A stretch of DNA of 64,000 nt from DAOTXR01 sp034435375 (GTDB lineage: Bacteria > Chloroflexota > Anaerolineae > Aggregatilineales > UBA3940): positions 62,001 through 126,000 of the forward strand of contig DAOTXR010000073.1 in the NCBI GenBank assembly GCA_034435375.1, given 5' to 3'. The translations under genes were made by a program, and so were the position numbers. This document shows, piece after piece, positions 24,045 through 32,890 of the stretch (the stretch's first letter is position 1; every line of letters begins with the position of its first letter). Below the pieces are notes generated by a model that did not search any database, was not told where the DNA came from, and saw nothing but the letters and a program-made list of their open reading frames with translations.

Positions 24045-24885
24045 CATCAGTCTGCCACGAGTGGAGAAAGCCCGAGGCATCAAACTGTTCTGGGCCACGA
24101 TGTGGGCGCGGGCCTACCCCCGCATCGTTGGCGCGATGCGGGAGAAAAGCTGGCTGTTCTTTGAAGCCTTCCTGCCGTTGATGGCCGTCTCGGCCTACGT
24201 GTTCGTCTACCGGGCACTGCGTGCGCCGGAGGAATATGTAGGGTTCGCCGTGATTGGCGGCGCGATGACGGCCTTCTGGCTCAACGTGCTGTGGAGCATG
24301 GCCAGCCAGCTCTACTGGGATAAAGACATGGGCAACCTGGAGCTGTACGTGCTGGCTCCCGGCCCCATGGCAGCCATCCTGCTGGGCATGGCCGTCGGTG
24401 GCCTGGTCATGGCAGGGGTGCGGGCTGGCGTGATCCTGGTCATCGGGTCGCTGATCTTCAACGTCCAGTACCAGGTGGGCAGCCTGGTACTGCTGCTGAC
24501 GGTGTTTGCCGTCACGATGGCGGCGCTGTATGGCATGGGGATGATGTTCGCATCGGTGTTCCTGGCCAGCGGGCGTGAAGCCTGGCACCTTTCGAACCTG
24601 ATGATGGAGCCGATTTACCTCGTGTCGGGCTTTTACTTTCCGGTCAAGTTCATGGGGTTCTGGGTAGCTGCCTTCGCGTCGATCATTCCCCTGACGCTAG
24701 GACTAGATGCTATGCGCCAGCTATTATTCACCAGCGACCCGACGTTGGGCTTCCTGTCTGTCCCGGTTGAGATCGGGGGCCTGGCTGTGCTGGCGGTGGT
24801 GTTCATCGCGACCGCCTACCTGGCGCTGAACAAGCTCGAGGAGGTCGGACGGCGTGAAGGGCGGCTGATCGAGCGGAGACGCTAG
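24037..24885 (+). CDS. ABC-2 type permease
   Basis: A 282-residue integral membrane protein with six predicted helices (about 45-65, 75-97, 125-150, 155-180, 190-215, 250-275). The ATG at 24037 overlaps the ATPase stop and has GGAGG upstream; a longer frame would extend into the ATPase gene. The sequence MEPIYLVSGFYFPVKFMGFWVAAFASIIPLTLGLDAMRQL matches the ABC-2 permease signature around the fifth helix. It partners the second permease gene to form the translocation pore. Confidence 0.88.
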   Translation: MSSISLPRVEKARGIKLFWATMWARAYPRIVGAMREKSWLFFEAFLPLMAVSAYVFVYRALRAPEEYVGFAVIGGAMTAFWLNVLWSMASQLYWDKDMGNLELYVLAPGPMAAILLGMAVGGLVMAGVRAGVILVIGSLIFNVQYQVGSLVLLLTVFAVTMAALYGMGMMFASVFLASGREAWHLSNLMMEPIYLVSGFYFPVKFMGFWVAAFASIIPLTLGLDAMRQLLFTSDPTLGFLSVPVEIGGLAVLAVVFIATAYLALNKLEEVGRREGRLIERRR

Positions 24886-24918
24886 AGGGCGGCTGTGTGA
24901 CCGATGGGAGAAACGAGC

Positions 24919-25812
24919 ATGAGCATGATTGCCGATCGCATCCTAGAGATTCCCTTCGTGCGGCGCAGCGATGCACTGCGCACGTTCGTGACAGCCACTT
25001 GGCTGGGCTGGCAGATCGAGTCCAACTGGGCTGATCCATTTCTGTTTGCCATCTACTCGATTGCGCGGCCCATCGCCAGCGTGCTGATCCTGGTGGTGAT
25101 GTACAGCGTCATCACCAACGGCGCAACGCAGGAACCGCTCTTTGCCTATATCTATCTGGGCAACGCGCTGTACATCCTGGTCGGCATGGTAATCACCGGC
25201 GTGAGCTGGACGGTGATCGACGACCGGGAGCACTACCGCACCAACAAGCAACTGCATACCACGCCGTTGAACCACTATTTCTACCTGATGGGGCGCGGCG
25301 TGGCCCGCTTGATCATCGGCAGCGTCTCCGTGCTGATCACGATCCTGTTTGGGGTGATTGCCTTCAAGCTGCCAATTCATCTGGGCGCGATCAACTGGCC
25401 AGTGCTCCTGGTCAGCACGGCGCTGGGCGTGCTGTCGCTGGCAGCCATGGGCATGGTGATGGGCAGCACAACCATGATGCTAGCCCGCCACTTCTGGTCG
25501 TTGGGCGAGGCGGTGGCCGGGGCGCTGTATCTGTTCACGGGAGCGATCTTCCCGTTGGAAGTATTGCCAGTATGGATCCGGTGGTTCGGGTTCTGTCTAC
25601 CTGCCACGTACTGGCTGGAGGCGGCTCGCCGGGCGCTGCTGGGGCCGGGCGTGGTTGGCTTTCCGACACTGGCGGGGCTGACCAACTTGCAGCTCATTGG
25701 CATCCTCAGCGGGTTCACGCTGGCGCTGACGACGTTCTCAGTCTTCTTCTACCGCTGGGCGCTGCACGCGGCGAAGGAGAAGGGGCTGATCGACATGGAG
25801 ACGGGTTACTGA
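24919..25812 (+). CDS. ABC-2 type permease
   Basis: A 297-residue permease with about six helices and the ABC-2 signature region LYLFTGAIFPLEVLPVWIRWFGFCLPATYWLEAARRALLG. It follows the first permease after 33 bases. I prefer the ATG at 24919 because GGGAG lies at a normal distance; an ATG at 24904 is also possible. It is the third and last gene of the exporter operon; no obvious terminator follows. Confidence 0.88.
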   Translation: MSMIADRILEIPFVRRSDALRTFVTATWLGWQIESNWADPFLFAIYSIARPIASVLILVVMYSVITNGATQEPLFAYIYLGNALYILVGMVITGVSWTVIDDREHYRTNKQLHTTPLNHYFYLMGRGVARLIIGSVSVLITILFGVIAFKLPIHLGAINWPVLLVSTALGVLSLAAMGMVMGSTTMMLARHFWSLGEAVAGALYLFTGAIFPLEVLPVWIRWFGFCLPATYWLEAARRALLGPGVVGFPTLAGLTNLQLIGILSGFTLALTTFSVFFYRWALHAAKEKGLIDMETGY

Positions 25813-25878
25813 TTAGCCGAGCGAGAGCACTTCCAGCCATCCATTCAGGCTGTGGGGAGAGAGTGTGTGTCGGCGTGC

Positions 25879-26643
25879 TCACCGCACGTCAGGGGTTTTA
25901 TCACCCCCACCCGCCTGGCCACCGCCCTGGCGGTTCAGGGGGCGTGTAGCGGGACTGTCAGACGGGGCGCTTTTGGCGCTCGGCGGTGGTTCCTCAGGGC
26001 GCTTGTGCAGCCCTGGCCCGTCGATAATCTTGATGGTGCAGGTGATGCGGCCAAAGGTGAGGGTATCGTTGTGCTTGAGGGCGCGAGTCACGCCAGCGCC
26101 GAGCGGCACGGCATTGTGCATGGTCCCGTTGGTGCTGCCCAGATCGAGCAGGTAGAGGCTGTTCTGGGTGGGCCGCAGCAGGGCGTGTCGCCGCGAGACG
26201 CCGCGCTCCAGCGCGCCATAGGGAGAGAGGTCCAGGTCAGCGCTGAGCAGGTTGTCAGCGTTGCGCCCGATGACGGTATCGCCGACGATGTCCACGCCCA
26301 GGGCCGGAGCGCCAGAGGCCAGTCCATGCAACTCGATGCGCCAGTGCGGGGTATTAGAGGGGATATCGACTCCGGCCATCGACAACGGCAGGATGATATA
26401 CTGTTCTGCCGCGCCCACCTTAGTGCCGAACGGGAGACGGGCTGGCGTGGGAATGATGACGCGCTGTTCAGCCGGCAGCTTGTAGGTCGGGTTGTCGACC
26501 TTCTTCGTGGATCGCCGCACGGCTTGCTGGAGGCGTTTTTCTTCCTGTTCCACGGCGCTGATCGAGCGCTGGTCTTCCTCATCAGAGGGCGTCTCTTGCG
26601 TCGCCCGGTTGTTGTCGTCGGGAGTCTCAGTCACTGCGCTCAC
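25879..26643 (-). CDS. FHA domain protein
   Basis: A 254-residue protein starting at GTG. An acidic, charged N terminus (1-60) includes a possible coiled stretch (EQEEKRLQQAVRRSTKK); the FHA domain spans about 100-215 with VIGRNADNL, VSRRHALLRP and LGSTNGTMHNAVPLG. A Pro/Gly-rich tail follows. It is 53-60% alike by eye in the core to the neighbour at 26671, which it follows in the same direction after 27 bases, so the two are probably a tandem duplication in one operon. The role is presumably to bind Thr-phosphorylated proteins. Confidence 0.85.
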   Translation of the reverse strand: MSAVTETPDDNNRATQETPSDEEDQRSISAVEQEEKRLQQAVRRSTKKVDNPTYKLPAEQRVIIPTPARLPFGTKVGAAEQYIILPLSMAGVDIPSNTPHWRIELHGLASGAPALGVDIVGDTVIGRNADNLLSADLDLSPYGALERGVSRRHALLRPTQNSLYLLDLGSTNGTMHNAVPLGAGVTRALKHNDTLTFGRITCTIKIIDGPGLHKRPEEPPPSAKSAPSDSPATRPLNRQGGGQAGGGDKTPDVR

Positions 26644-26670
26644 ACGCTGCTTCCCATCTCACCGAGTTAT

Positions 26671-27204
26671 TCATCCAGCGTCTGGCGCTGAGGGCTTCGC
26701 CCCACCGGACGCCGGAGCCTTGATCAGGCGAATGGTGAACGCCAAGTCGCCCAATACTATCATATCACCATTTGTCACTGGGCGCGCCATGCCCGGTCCC
26801 AGAGGCACCGAATTATGCTGTGTGCCGTTTGAGCTATTCATATCGATCAGATAGAGGCGGCTGGCTGTCGGGCGCAGCAGGGCATGTCGCCGCGAGACTC
26901 CTTTCTCAACCGCCTGCCAACTTGTCAGATCCAGCCCACCGACCTCGATGACTTCCGGGCCACGTCCCAGGACGGTGTCGTCGTACAGGTCCAGACCAAG
27001 CACCTGGCTCTCCTCGTTGATCAGCTGGATGCGCCACGGATCGGAGAGAGCCGGTTTAGTTCCAGCAGGTGAGGTCGTCGGCATGGCGATGTACTCGACA
27101 TTTACAGGCAGTGCCTCAGCCCCAAAGGCTATACGGCGCGGTTCGTGCGAGCGCTCTTCCTCCGGGGGCAGCGGCGTAGTGCCGGATCCACCTTTTGATG
27201 TCAT
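26671..27204 (-). CDS. FHA domain protein
   Basis: A 177-residue protein consisting of little more than an FHA domain (about 55-165): VLGRGPEVIEVGGLD, VSRRHALLRP and DMNSSNGTQHNSVPLGPG, then LGDLAFTIRLIKAP. The phosphothreonine-binding Arg, Ser/His and Asn residues are present. GGGAAGG before the ATG is a good ribosome binding site. It forms a tandem with the FHA gene downstream. Both share the sequence around LRPT..SLYL.D..S.NGT..N.VPLG, pointing to recent duplication. Confidence 0.87.
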   Translation of the reverse strand: MTSKGGSGTTPLPPEEERSHEPRRIAFGAEALPVNVEYIAMPTTSPAGTKPALSDPWRIQLINEESQVLGLDLYDDTVLGRGPEVIEVGGLDLTSWQAVEKGVSRRHALLRPTASRLYLIDMNSSNGTQHNSVPLGPGMARPVTNGDMIVLGDLAFTIRLIKAPASGGAKPSAPDAG

Positions 27205-27644
27205 AACCCAACCTTCCCACCTGGCTCACTGCTCAGCCTGGCCGACCCCACCCTTTTCGAAACTGCCAAAGTGGCGCTGCCACTTCTCCTCCATACCTCT
27301 AGAGAGGATGGCCGAGGGGCAGCGGGGATGAGGCTCATCCACCAGAGGCTCTCCCCGTCGGGGGGCGGCGGTCCAACCTGAACGAACATATCCCCACAGC
27401 CACCGGAAGTACGACAGAGACCGCTGGCGGCCAGAATGTGCTCTGATGTGAGAGATAAGTGTAGATCTGATCTTTCCTGTGCCTTTTGCTGTTCTTATTA
27501 TAACCGAACACTGCCCAAAAGGGTGGCACGAAAAAAACTACACAACCCATTAGATTCGCAACCGGCACGTCCAGGCCGGGTTTTTCAGGGCGGGGCGTGT
27601 TAGAATAGAGCCACACTGCACCGGGGCTAAAGACACAGAATTGT
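27205..27644. other. Divergent intergenic region before recF
   Basis: No convincing gene lies in these 440 bases. A small hairpin AAGTGGC-GCT-GCCACTT occurs near 27270. A minus-strand TATAAT lies near 27500, possibly for the FHA genes, and a plus-strand TAGAAT near 27600, possibly for recF; neither has a good -35. Confidence 0.5.
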
Positions 27645-28865
27645 ATGCACCTCACTCATCTTTCGCTCACCAATTTCCGCAACTACACCCGGCTGGAGAG
27701 GCCCTTCCTGCCAGGTGTGATCGTGCTGCACGGCGACAACGCCCAGGGCAAGACCAGCCTGCTGGAAGCTATTTACTACCTAGCCACCTCGCGCTCGCCC
27801 TACACCACCTCCGACAGCCAGCTCATCAACTGGCTGGCGCACGATGAGCCGCTGCCTTACTCCCGGCTGATGGCCGAGGTCCAGACGCGGGAGGGGTTGA
27901 AGCGTGTCGAGGTCACGTTGATGCACGAGCGCAACGGGCAAGCCATGCGCCTCAAAAAGCAAATCCGCATCAACGGGCTGCCACGCCGGGTGATGGACCT
28001 ACTTGGGCAAATCCGGGTAGTGCTGTTCCTGCCGCAGGACTTGGCGCTGGTCGAGGGGGCGCCGAGCGGGCGTCGGCGTTACCTGAACGTGACTCTGTGC
28101 CAGACAGACCCCACCTACTGTCAGGCGCTTGGGGAGTATGACAAGGTTCTGGCCCAGCGCAACGCCCTTCTGAAGCAGTTCCAGGAGCAGCAACAACGCG
28201 GCGCCCGGGTTGACGTGTCGCAACTGGAATTCTGGGACGAAAAGCTGGCTATGTACGGCGCGGCGCTGATCGCCGGGCGTTACCACCTGGTACGGGAACT
28301 GGAACAGCGCGCACAGCGCATCCATCGAGACCTGAGCGGCGCAGGGGAGCACCTGCGGCTGCGCTACGAACCCGGCTTCGACGCGGCGGCTCCGCCGCAG
28401 GGACAGATGAGCTTCGACGCTGGAGACCTGGGGCCGTCGGCGCTGCCGCAGCTCCCGCCGCGCGAGATCGCCGCCCGATTCCTGGAGACCCTGCAAGCCC
28501 ATGTCCGCGACGACATCACACGCGGCATGACGACCCTGGGGCCGCAGCGCGACGAGATGCGCTTTCTGGTCAACGGTCGTGATCTGGGGTTGTACGGCTC
28601 GCGCGGGCAGGACCGCACGGCAGTGCTGGCGCTCAAGCTGGCCGAACTGGCTTGGATGCAGGAGCAGACCGGTGAGCCGCCGATCCTGCTGTTGGATGAG
28701 GTGGCCGCTGAGCTTGATCCCCAGCGGCGCAGCTACCTGCTGGGCCGCATTCGCGATGTGATGCAGGTGTTGGTGACCACCGCAGAGCCGGGCCTGCTCG
28801 ACGACTCGTTTCTGGCCAATGCCGCCCGTTGGCGCGTGCAGGCTGGGACGATTCAGGCGGCATAG
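27645..28865 (+). CDS. recF: DNA replication and repair protein RecF
   Basis: A 406-residue RecF. Walker A is HGDNAQGKTSLLEAIYYLAT (G30 to T37), with LTNFRNY before it; RVVLFLPQDLALVEGAPSGRRRYLN is the family motif, and DEVAAELDPQRRSYLLG the Walker B/signature region near the C terminus. RecF loads RecA at gapped DNA with RecO and RecR. dnaA, dnaN and gyrB, often beside recF in other bacteria, are absent here. The gene stands alone, convergent to an AhpD-like gene. Confidence 0.96.
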   Translation: MHLTHLSLTNFRNYTRLERPFLPGVIVLHGDNAQGKTSLLEAIYYLATSRSPYTTSDSQLINWLAHDEPLPYSRLMAEVQTREGLKRVEVTLMHERNGQAMRLKKQIRINGLPRRVMDLLGQIRVVLFLPQDLALVEGAPSGRRRYLNVTLCQTDPTYCQALGEYDKVLAQRNALLKQFQEQQQRGARVDVSQLEFWDEKLAMYGAALIAGRYHLVRELEQRAQRIHRDLSGAGEHLRLRYEPGFDAAAPPQGQMSFDAGDLGPSALPQLPPREIAARFLETLQAHVRDDITRGMTTLGPQRDEMRFLVNGRDLGLYGSRGQDRTAVLALKLAELAWMQEQTGEPPILLLDEVAAELDPQRRSYLLGRIRDVMQVLVTTAEPGLLDDSFLANAARWRVQAGTIQAA

Positions 28866-28913
28866 GCCGGCATGAAGCGGTCCCGCCCCGGCAGGGCGCT
28901 GCCCCGCTTTACC

Positions 28914-29273
28914 TTACCCTTGCGCTGACCTTTCGGCGCGCAGCAGATCAATGGTCTCGACCGCGTGGCGCAAATGCGGGATGACAATGCTGCCCCCTAC
29001 CACCAACGCAACATTGAGCGCATCGAACAGTTCTTCGTTGCTGAAGCCCGCCTCCACACATTGAATCAGGTGATAATCGATGCAGTCGTTGCAGCGCAGA
29101 ACTGCCGAAGCGACCAGCCCCAGCAACTCTTTGGTGCGGGCATCGAGCGCACCGTCGCGGTAGGCGGCGGTATCCAGATTGAAGAAGCGCTTGATGCCCT
29201 GGTGATCGATCTCAAAGATGCGGGCGTTCATGCGCTCGCGATAGGCGCGGAACTCGTCAAGACGATTGGACAT
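28914..29273 (-). CDS. AhpD/carboxymuconolactone decarboxylase-family protein
   Basis: A 119-residue protein of the CMD family. It has the redox motif LRCNDCIDYHL (CxxC plus the His of the AhpD-type active site, residues about 60-68) and the preceding LDARTKELLGLVASAV helix. AhpD-like proteins reduce peroxides or relay electrons through the CxxC pair, so a peroxidase-type role is more likely than decarboxylation. AAGGAG is six bases before the ATG. Confidence 0.85.
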   Translation of the reverse strand: MSNRLDEFRAYRERMNARIFEIDHQGIKRFFNLDTAAYRDGALDARTKELLGLVASAVLRCNDCIDYHLIQCVEAGFSNEELFDALNVALVVGGSIVIPHLRHAVETIDLLRAERSAQG

Positions 29274-29305
29274 GGAGGCTCCTTACGACGAACCATTCAG
29301 AACGA

Positions 29306-29346
29306 TCGAGAAAAACCCTCTGGGAGAGAGGCGCAGGCCGCCTCTC
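29306..29346 (-). terminator. Terminator after the GNAT gene
   Basis: On the minus strand a GC-rich stem (GGGAGAG/CTCTCCC plus GGC/GCC, 29320-29346) is followed by AGAGGGTTTTTC. Confidence 0.65.
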
Positions 29347-29378
29347 CCGAAACGGCCTTGTCCCCTGGCCGACGCCGA

Positions 29379-30266
29379 TCACCCCGTGGCAAACGCAGCA
29401 ATGGCGTACTCCCTGCTGAACACGTCAGCAGGCGCTGCCGTGCTGTCGTAGATCATGCGCGTGGCGTGGCGTAGCCGGGTGAAACCGTGCTCAGCGACGA
29501 TCCGCTGCGCCTCTGGGTTGAGATCGGGCACGTCGATGCGACTCACCCGCCCCTCCAGCGCTCTGAGGGCGGCCCGCAGCAGACGCGCAGCTCCTTCCGG
29601 CGTGTGGTGATTCCAGGGGCCGATGTGCCCCCAGTCGGGCCGCCTGGCCTGAACAAACACAAAGCCATTTAGCCCCTCTGGGCCGTCCTCCACCCACCCC
29701 AGGTCGCGGAAACCATCGGCCAGCCAGCGGATCAGCGCTGGGCGCTCCACGCCGAAGCACTGCGCGTCCATCGCCACGACTCGCGGCAGATCAGACTCGA
29801 CCAGCGGACGAAGCGCACCTTCAGGAGCAGGCGAAGGCCCAGGCTCGCGGCTCCACACGCCAACTGTGTACAGTGGTCGAAAGCCCAGTCTGGCGTAGAT
29901 CGGCTGGCCCATGGCCGTGGCATCGAGCAGGATGTGACGCACCCCCTGACCGCGCAGGCAGTCGAGCGCCGCCGCCGTGACCCCTGTCCCCAACCCACGC
30001 TGCCGGTGGTCAGGGTGGGTGACGACCATTCCGATCCAGCCACGCTCTTGCCCATAGGCAATGGTGGTGGCGGTGGCCACCAGATCATCGCCGCGGGCAA
30101 CGCCAAAACAGCCCGCTCCGCCCAACGCGATCAAGCCTGCCCACTCCTCCTCAGTGTGCCCCCACTGGACTGCACCGGTTAGCCGGGCGGCACGTGGAGC
30201 GTCATCTGGCTTCAGACAGAAGAGGTGGTATGCGGAGGGCAGGCGCTCAGCCCATGCAGTATGCAT
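29379..30266 (-). CDS. GNAT-family acetyltransferase, two-domain
   Basis: A 295-residue protein with two GNAT folds. The first holds the acetyl-CoA loop VVTHPDHRQRGLGTGVTAAALDCL (Q/RxxGxG/A); the second, ending GRVSRIDVPDLNPEAQRIVAEHGF, lacks an obvious intact loop. The arrangement resembles GCN5-related proteins that modify small molecules or N termini; the substrate is unknown. I prefer the ATG at 30266, which has GGAG eight bases upstream; a GTG at 30332 would add 22 residues. Confidence 0.8.
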   Translation of the reverse strand: MHTAWAERLPSAYHLFCLKPDDAPRAARLTGAVQWGHTEEEWAGLIALGGAGCFGVARGDDLVATATTIAYGQERGWIGMVVTHPDHRQRGLGTGVTAAALDCLRGQGVRHILLDATAMGQPIYARLGFRPLYTVGVWSREPGPSPAPEGALRPLVESDLPRVVAMDAQCFGVERPALIRWLADGFRDLGWVEDGPEGLNGFVFVQARRPDWGHIGPWNHHTPEGAARLLRAALRALEGRVSRIDVPDLNPEAQRIVAEHGFTRLRHATRMIYDSTAAPADVFSREYAIAAFATG

Positions 30267-30362
30267 ATCGGCTGCTCCAGAACCATGATCAGAGCCAGCA
30301 TAGTCTAGGCCAACTGGGATGGCCTGAGCCACCCATGTTCCCCCTGGGCGAGCAGTAAGACC

Positions 30363-31079
30363 TCACAGAGGGCGCTTATCAGGCACACCAACCCGGCGTG
30401 GGTAGGCCGGTGGGGTGGCAGCAACCTTGGCAATATCGATCAGGTAGTGCGTCTCAGCCACCATGGGCAACTCGACGGGGGTAAGCTGGACGACGTCACC
30501 GCCGAGGAGCCGGATGGCATGGTGCGCCTCAACCACTTCCTGCGCGGCGCTCTCCCCCTTCTGGGGTAGGCAGTGCCCGCCCACCCGGCACAGCGGCAGC
30601 AGATACTCAGCCAGCGTGCGCATCCCAGCCACGGCGCGGGCCAACACCCAATCGTAGCATTCACGATGCTCCACCATCTGGCCAAGCGTCTCAGCACGCT
30701 CGTGGATCACAGTCACGCGATCCAACTGCAACCGCTGAGCCATGTGCCGCAGAAAGTTCACCTTCTTGCCGGTGGCCTCAACCAGCGTCAGGTCGATGGA
30801 CGGACAGACGATCTTGATCGGCAGGCCGGGGAAACCGGCTCCGGTGCCCACATCGATCACACGCAGGCCGGGCGGGCGTGGCTTCATCACCAACAGACAC
30901 GACAAGGAGTCGGCAAAATGCCGCACCTCGACTGCTTCCGGGTCGATGATGGCCGTCAGGTTAGTGTGAACATTCCAGGCCAGAAGTTCATCCGAATAGG
31001 TCTGAAATGCCCGAAGCTGAGAAGGGGTGAGCTTCAGACCCAGGATGCTCTCGACGGCCCGCGCAAGCTGATCCATCAT
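30363..31079 (-). CDS. rsmG: 16S rRNA (guanine-527 N7) methyltransferase
   Basis: A 238-residue RsmG/GidB. The SAM-binding motif VIDVGTGAGFPGLPIKI and the following LVEATGKKVNFLRHM are typical, as are the N-terminal LTAIIDPEAVEVRHFADSL and the DWVLARAVAGM segment. It methylates G527 in the decoding region of 16S rRNA; loss gives low-level streptomycin resistance in other bacteria. Two ATGs (31079 and 31076) are possible starts. It stands alone in its orientation between the GNAT gene and a membrane-protein pair. Confidence 0.95.
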   Translation of the reverse strand: MMDQLARAVESILGLKLTPSQLRAFQTYSDELLAWNVHTNLTAIIDPEAVEVRHFADSLSCLLVMKPRPPGLRVIDVGTGAGFPGLPIKIVCPSIDLTLVEATGKKVNFLRHMAQRLQLDRVTVIHERAETLGQMVEHRECYDWVLARAVAGMRTLAEYLLPLCRVGGHCLPQKGESAAQEVVEAHHAIRLLGGDVVQLTPVELPMVAETHYLIDIAKVAATPPAYPRRVGVPDKRPL

Positions 31080-31201
31080 TGCCAGTGAGCATTCTCCAGC
31101 GGGGGATTGGCCCTCGCCCCTGGTTCTCTCTTATCGGCGCAAGCGCTAAGCGCCTGGCACTCTTTATCACAAAACCTCTCAGGCGAGGGCGCACTGCCCG
31201 G

Positions 31202-32293
31202 TTATTTGGGAGGCGTTTCTGTTACGTCTTGCCTCTTGCCTTCCTGATCTGCTTCCTGGCGGGCCTCGTTCCTGGCCTGATCGCGGCGAGCCAGCATGTC
31301 GAAGTAGAATGGCTCGCCGCGCCGCAGGAAGGCATTCAGCCGCATCCACACCCAATACTCGTCGTCCAACGTGTCGGGGCGGGCCAGGCCGAAGGCGTCA
31401 AGCAGATGGAGGCGATACAGGTCGTAACCCTGGGCAACCAGTCCGGCCAGCGAACGCGAATAACTGACAGCCGCCTGATAGAACAGCCAGAAAAAGGCCA
31501 GGCTGGCGGCAGCCAGCGCGACCATGTCCACCTGCGACCTAACGATGGCGAAGACGATACCTTCGATCACGAGAATGCCCGCCACCAGGGCCAGATGCAA
31601 CACGATGTCGATCAGCAGTTTCTGGTTGTCGATCTGCGCTAGCAAGGCAGGGTTGTGGCCAGCCAGAATCGTGCGCAGGTAGGGCCAGAAGAACATGCCG
31701 TCCATCCCATAGCGGCTGACGGGATATTCCTCCATCATAGCCCAGGCATTCCCAAAGCCGGTCGGCGCAATGCGCCGGGCTTCAAAGGGCAGCGTCTGCA
31801 CCGGGGCAGCTTTCTCACGTTGGGTGTGCAGGCGGTGCAATTCGTCCTGGAGGGCAAAATCGGCCTCCTCCTCATACTGGCCGGACTCCTCATAGGTTGC
31901 CAGCAGGTCACGGCGTCTGGTACGCGCAGCCTCGATGGCTGCATAAAGCCGTTGGTGGCGACGACGCTTGCCCAGCAGAAGGGGGAAAAGTGCCTGTCTG
32001 ACGCCAGGCAGCAATCCCTCGAACAGCCGAAGGACGAACAGGTTGAGCGGCAGCACCCCTAGCGCCAGGCCCAGCGCCAACACTACGGTCGTCGCGATCT
32101 CACCGGTGTAAGCGCCCAGGACGGGCGAAGAACCCGGAAAGAAGTTCAACGGGCCGGGCGCATAGGGTGGAACAAAGATCACAAACTGGTTGACGGCCAC
32201 GCCGACCAGCATGGGCAGGAAGCCACCCAGCAGAAACGTCAGCCCAAGCTGGCTGGCGATTCCCTTGACCACGGAACCTAGGTCATCGAACAT
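31202..32293 (-). CDS. Membrane protein of unknown function
   Basis: A 363-residue protein with four likely membrane helices: about 12-38, 60-90, 232-252 and 260-282. Between the second and third lies a charged cytoplasmic region (about 100-180) rich in Arg and Glu (KRRRHQRLYAAIEAARTRR, then EESGQYEEEADFALQDELHRL) that looks like a coiled coil. The C-terminal tail is also charged. It starts three bases after the stop of the preceding small gene, so the two are translationally coupled. I do not recognise the family. Confidence 0.75.
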   Translation of the reverse strand: MFDDLGSVVKGIASQLGLTFLLGGFLPMLVGVAVNQFVIFVPPYAPGPLNFFPGSSPVLGAYTGEIATTVVLALGLALGVLPLNLFVLRLFEGLLPGVRQALFPLLLGKRRRHQRLYAAIEAARTRRRDLLATYEESGQYEEEADFALQDELHRLHTQREKAAPVQTLPFEARRIAPTGFGNAWAMMEEYPVSRYGMDGMFFWPYLRTILAGHNPALLAQIDNQKLLIDIVLHLALVAGILVIEGIVFAIVRSQVDMVALAAASLAFFWLFYQAAVSYSRSLAGLVAQGYDLYRLHLLDAFGLARPDTLDDEYWVWMRLNAFLRRGEPFYFDMLARRDQARNEARQEADQEGKRQDVTETPPK

Positions 32294-32296
32294 GGC

Positions 32297-32815
32297 TCAC
32301 TCTTTGGATGAAGCGCTCTTTTTGGGTTTGCCTGCCATGCGGCGGCGGCTCAGCGTGCCCTTTTCGGGAATCTCGGCAAACTGCCCGGCCAGTTGCACCA
32401 GCCCTACATCAAACAGGCCGCCCGGCGCCCGTGTGCCGCCTGCGGGGACGATTCCCCGGAACTCGCCGCCGCTCAGGATCGCCGCCGCATGGCCAGGCGT
32501 CTCAGCGGCACGCTGCCGCACCTGATCCAGATCGGCCTGGTCCTGCTCAGCGATCACAGCGATGGGGAGCAGCACCGACCCCACCAGACGGTCGAGCGGC
32601 TGGGTTAAGAACGTCTCGCCCTGGGCCTTCACTCCGGCGGTCAGGTCAGAGAAGCGGGCAGCGGCATAGCGCCCCTCCCCCAGGTCAACTACCAGGTGCC
32701 ACCAATCCTGGCCCTGGGCATCGCGCAGGTCAGCCACAGCGTCAATCACACGTTCGTCAGCGTACATCAAGACAAACTTGTGTCGGTCGATCTGGTCATC
32801 CGGGATTGGACACAT
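32297..32815 (-). CDS. Unknown soluble protein co-transcribed with a membrane protein
   Basis: A 172-residue protein without membrane segments. The first half contains a possible small alpha/beta domain (DERVIDAVADLRDAQGQDWWHLVVDLGEGRYAAARFSDL) and the tail is basic (RRRMAGKPKKSASSKE). The middle part has an AILSGGEFRGIVPAGG stretch resembling the end of a CBS-type repeat, but this is weak. A promoter with an overlapping palindrome lies just upstream. The following membrane protein gene starts three bases after its stop. Confidence 0.7.
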   Translation of the reverse strand: MCPIPDDQIDRHKFVLMYADERVIDAVADLRDAQGQDWWHLVVDLGEGRYAAARFSDLTAGVKAQGETFLTQPLDRLVGSVLLPIAVIAEQDQADLDQVRQRAAETPGHAAAILSGGEFRGIVPAGGTRAPGGLFDVGLVQLAGQFAEIPEKGTLSRRRMAGKPKKSASSKE

Positions 32816-32836
32816 CGATTGCCCCTCGCCAGCTCA

Positions 32837-32877
32837 ATGTTACCGTGAAGCATAACATCACGTGGCCTGCCCAACAA
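32837..32877 (-). promoter_or_regulatory. Promoter with overlapping operator palindrome
   Basis: TTGTTG (32877-32872), a 17-base spacer and TATGCT (32854-32849) form a minus-strand promoter 27 bases before the ATG at 32815. ATGTTA-N10-TAACAT (32837-32858) is an inverted repeat that covers the -10 box. Confidence 0.55.
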
Positions 32878-32890
32878 GGGGCCACGGACA

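Noticed and set aside
27335..27655. A 106-codon minus-strand frame upstream of the FHA genes
   Set aside because: It has no ribosome binding site, its composition is unlike its neighbours and it overlaps the start of recF.
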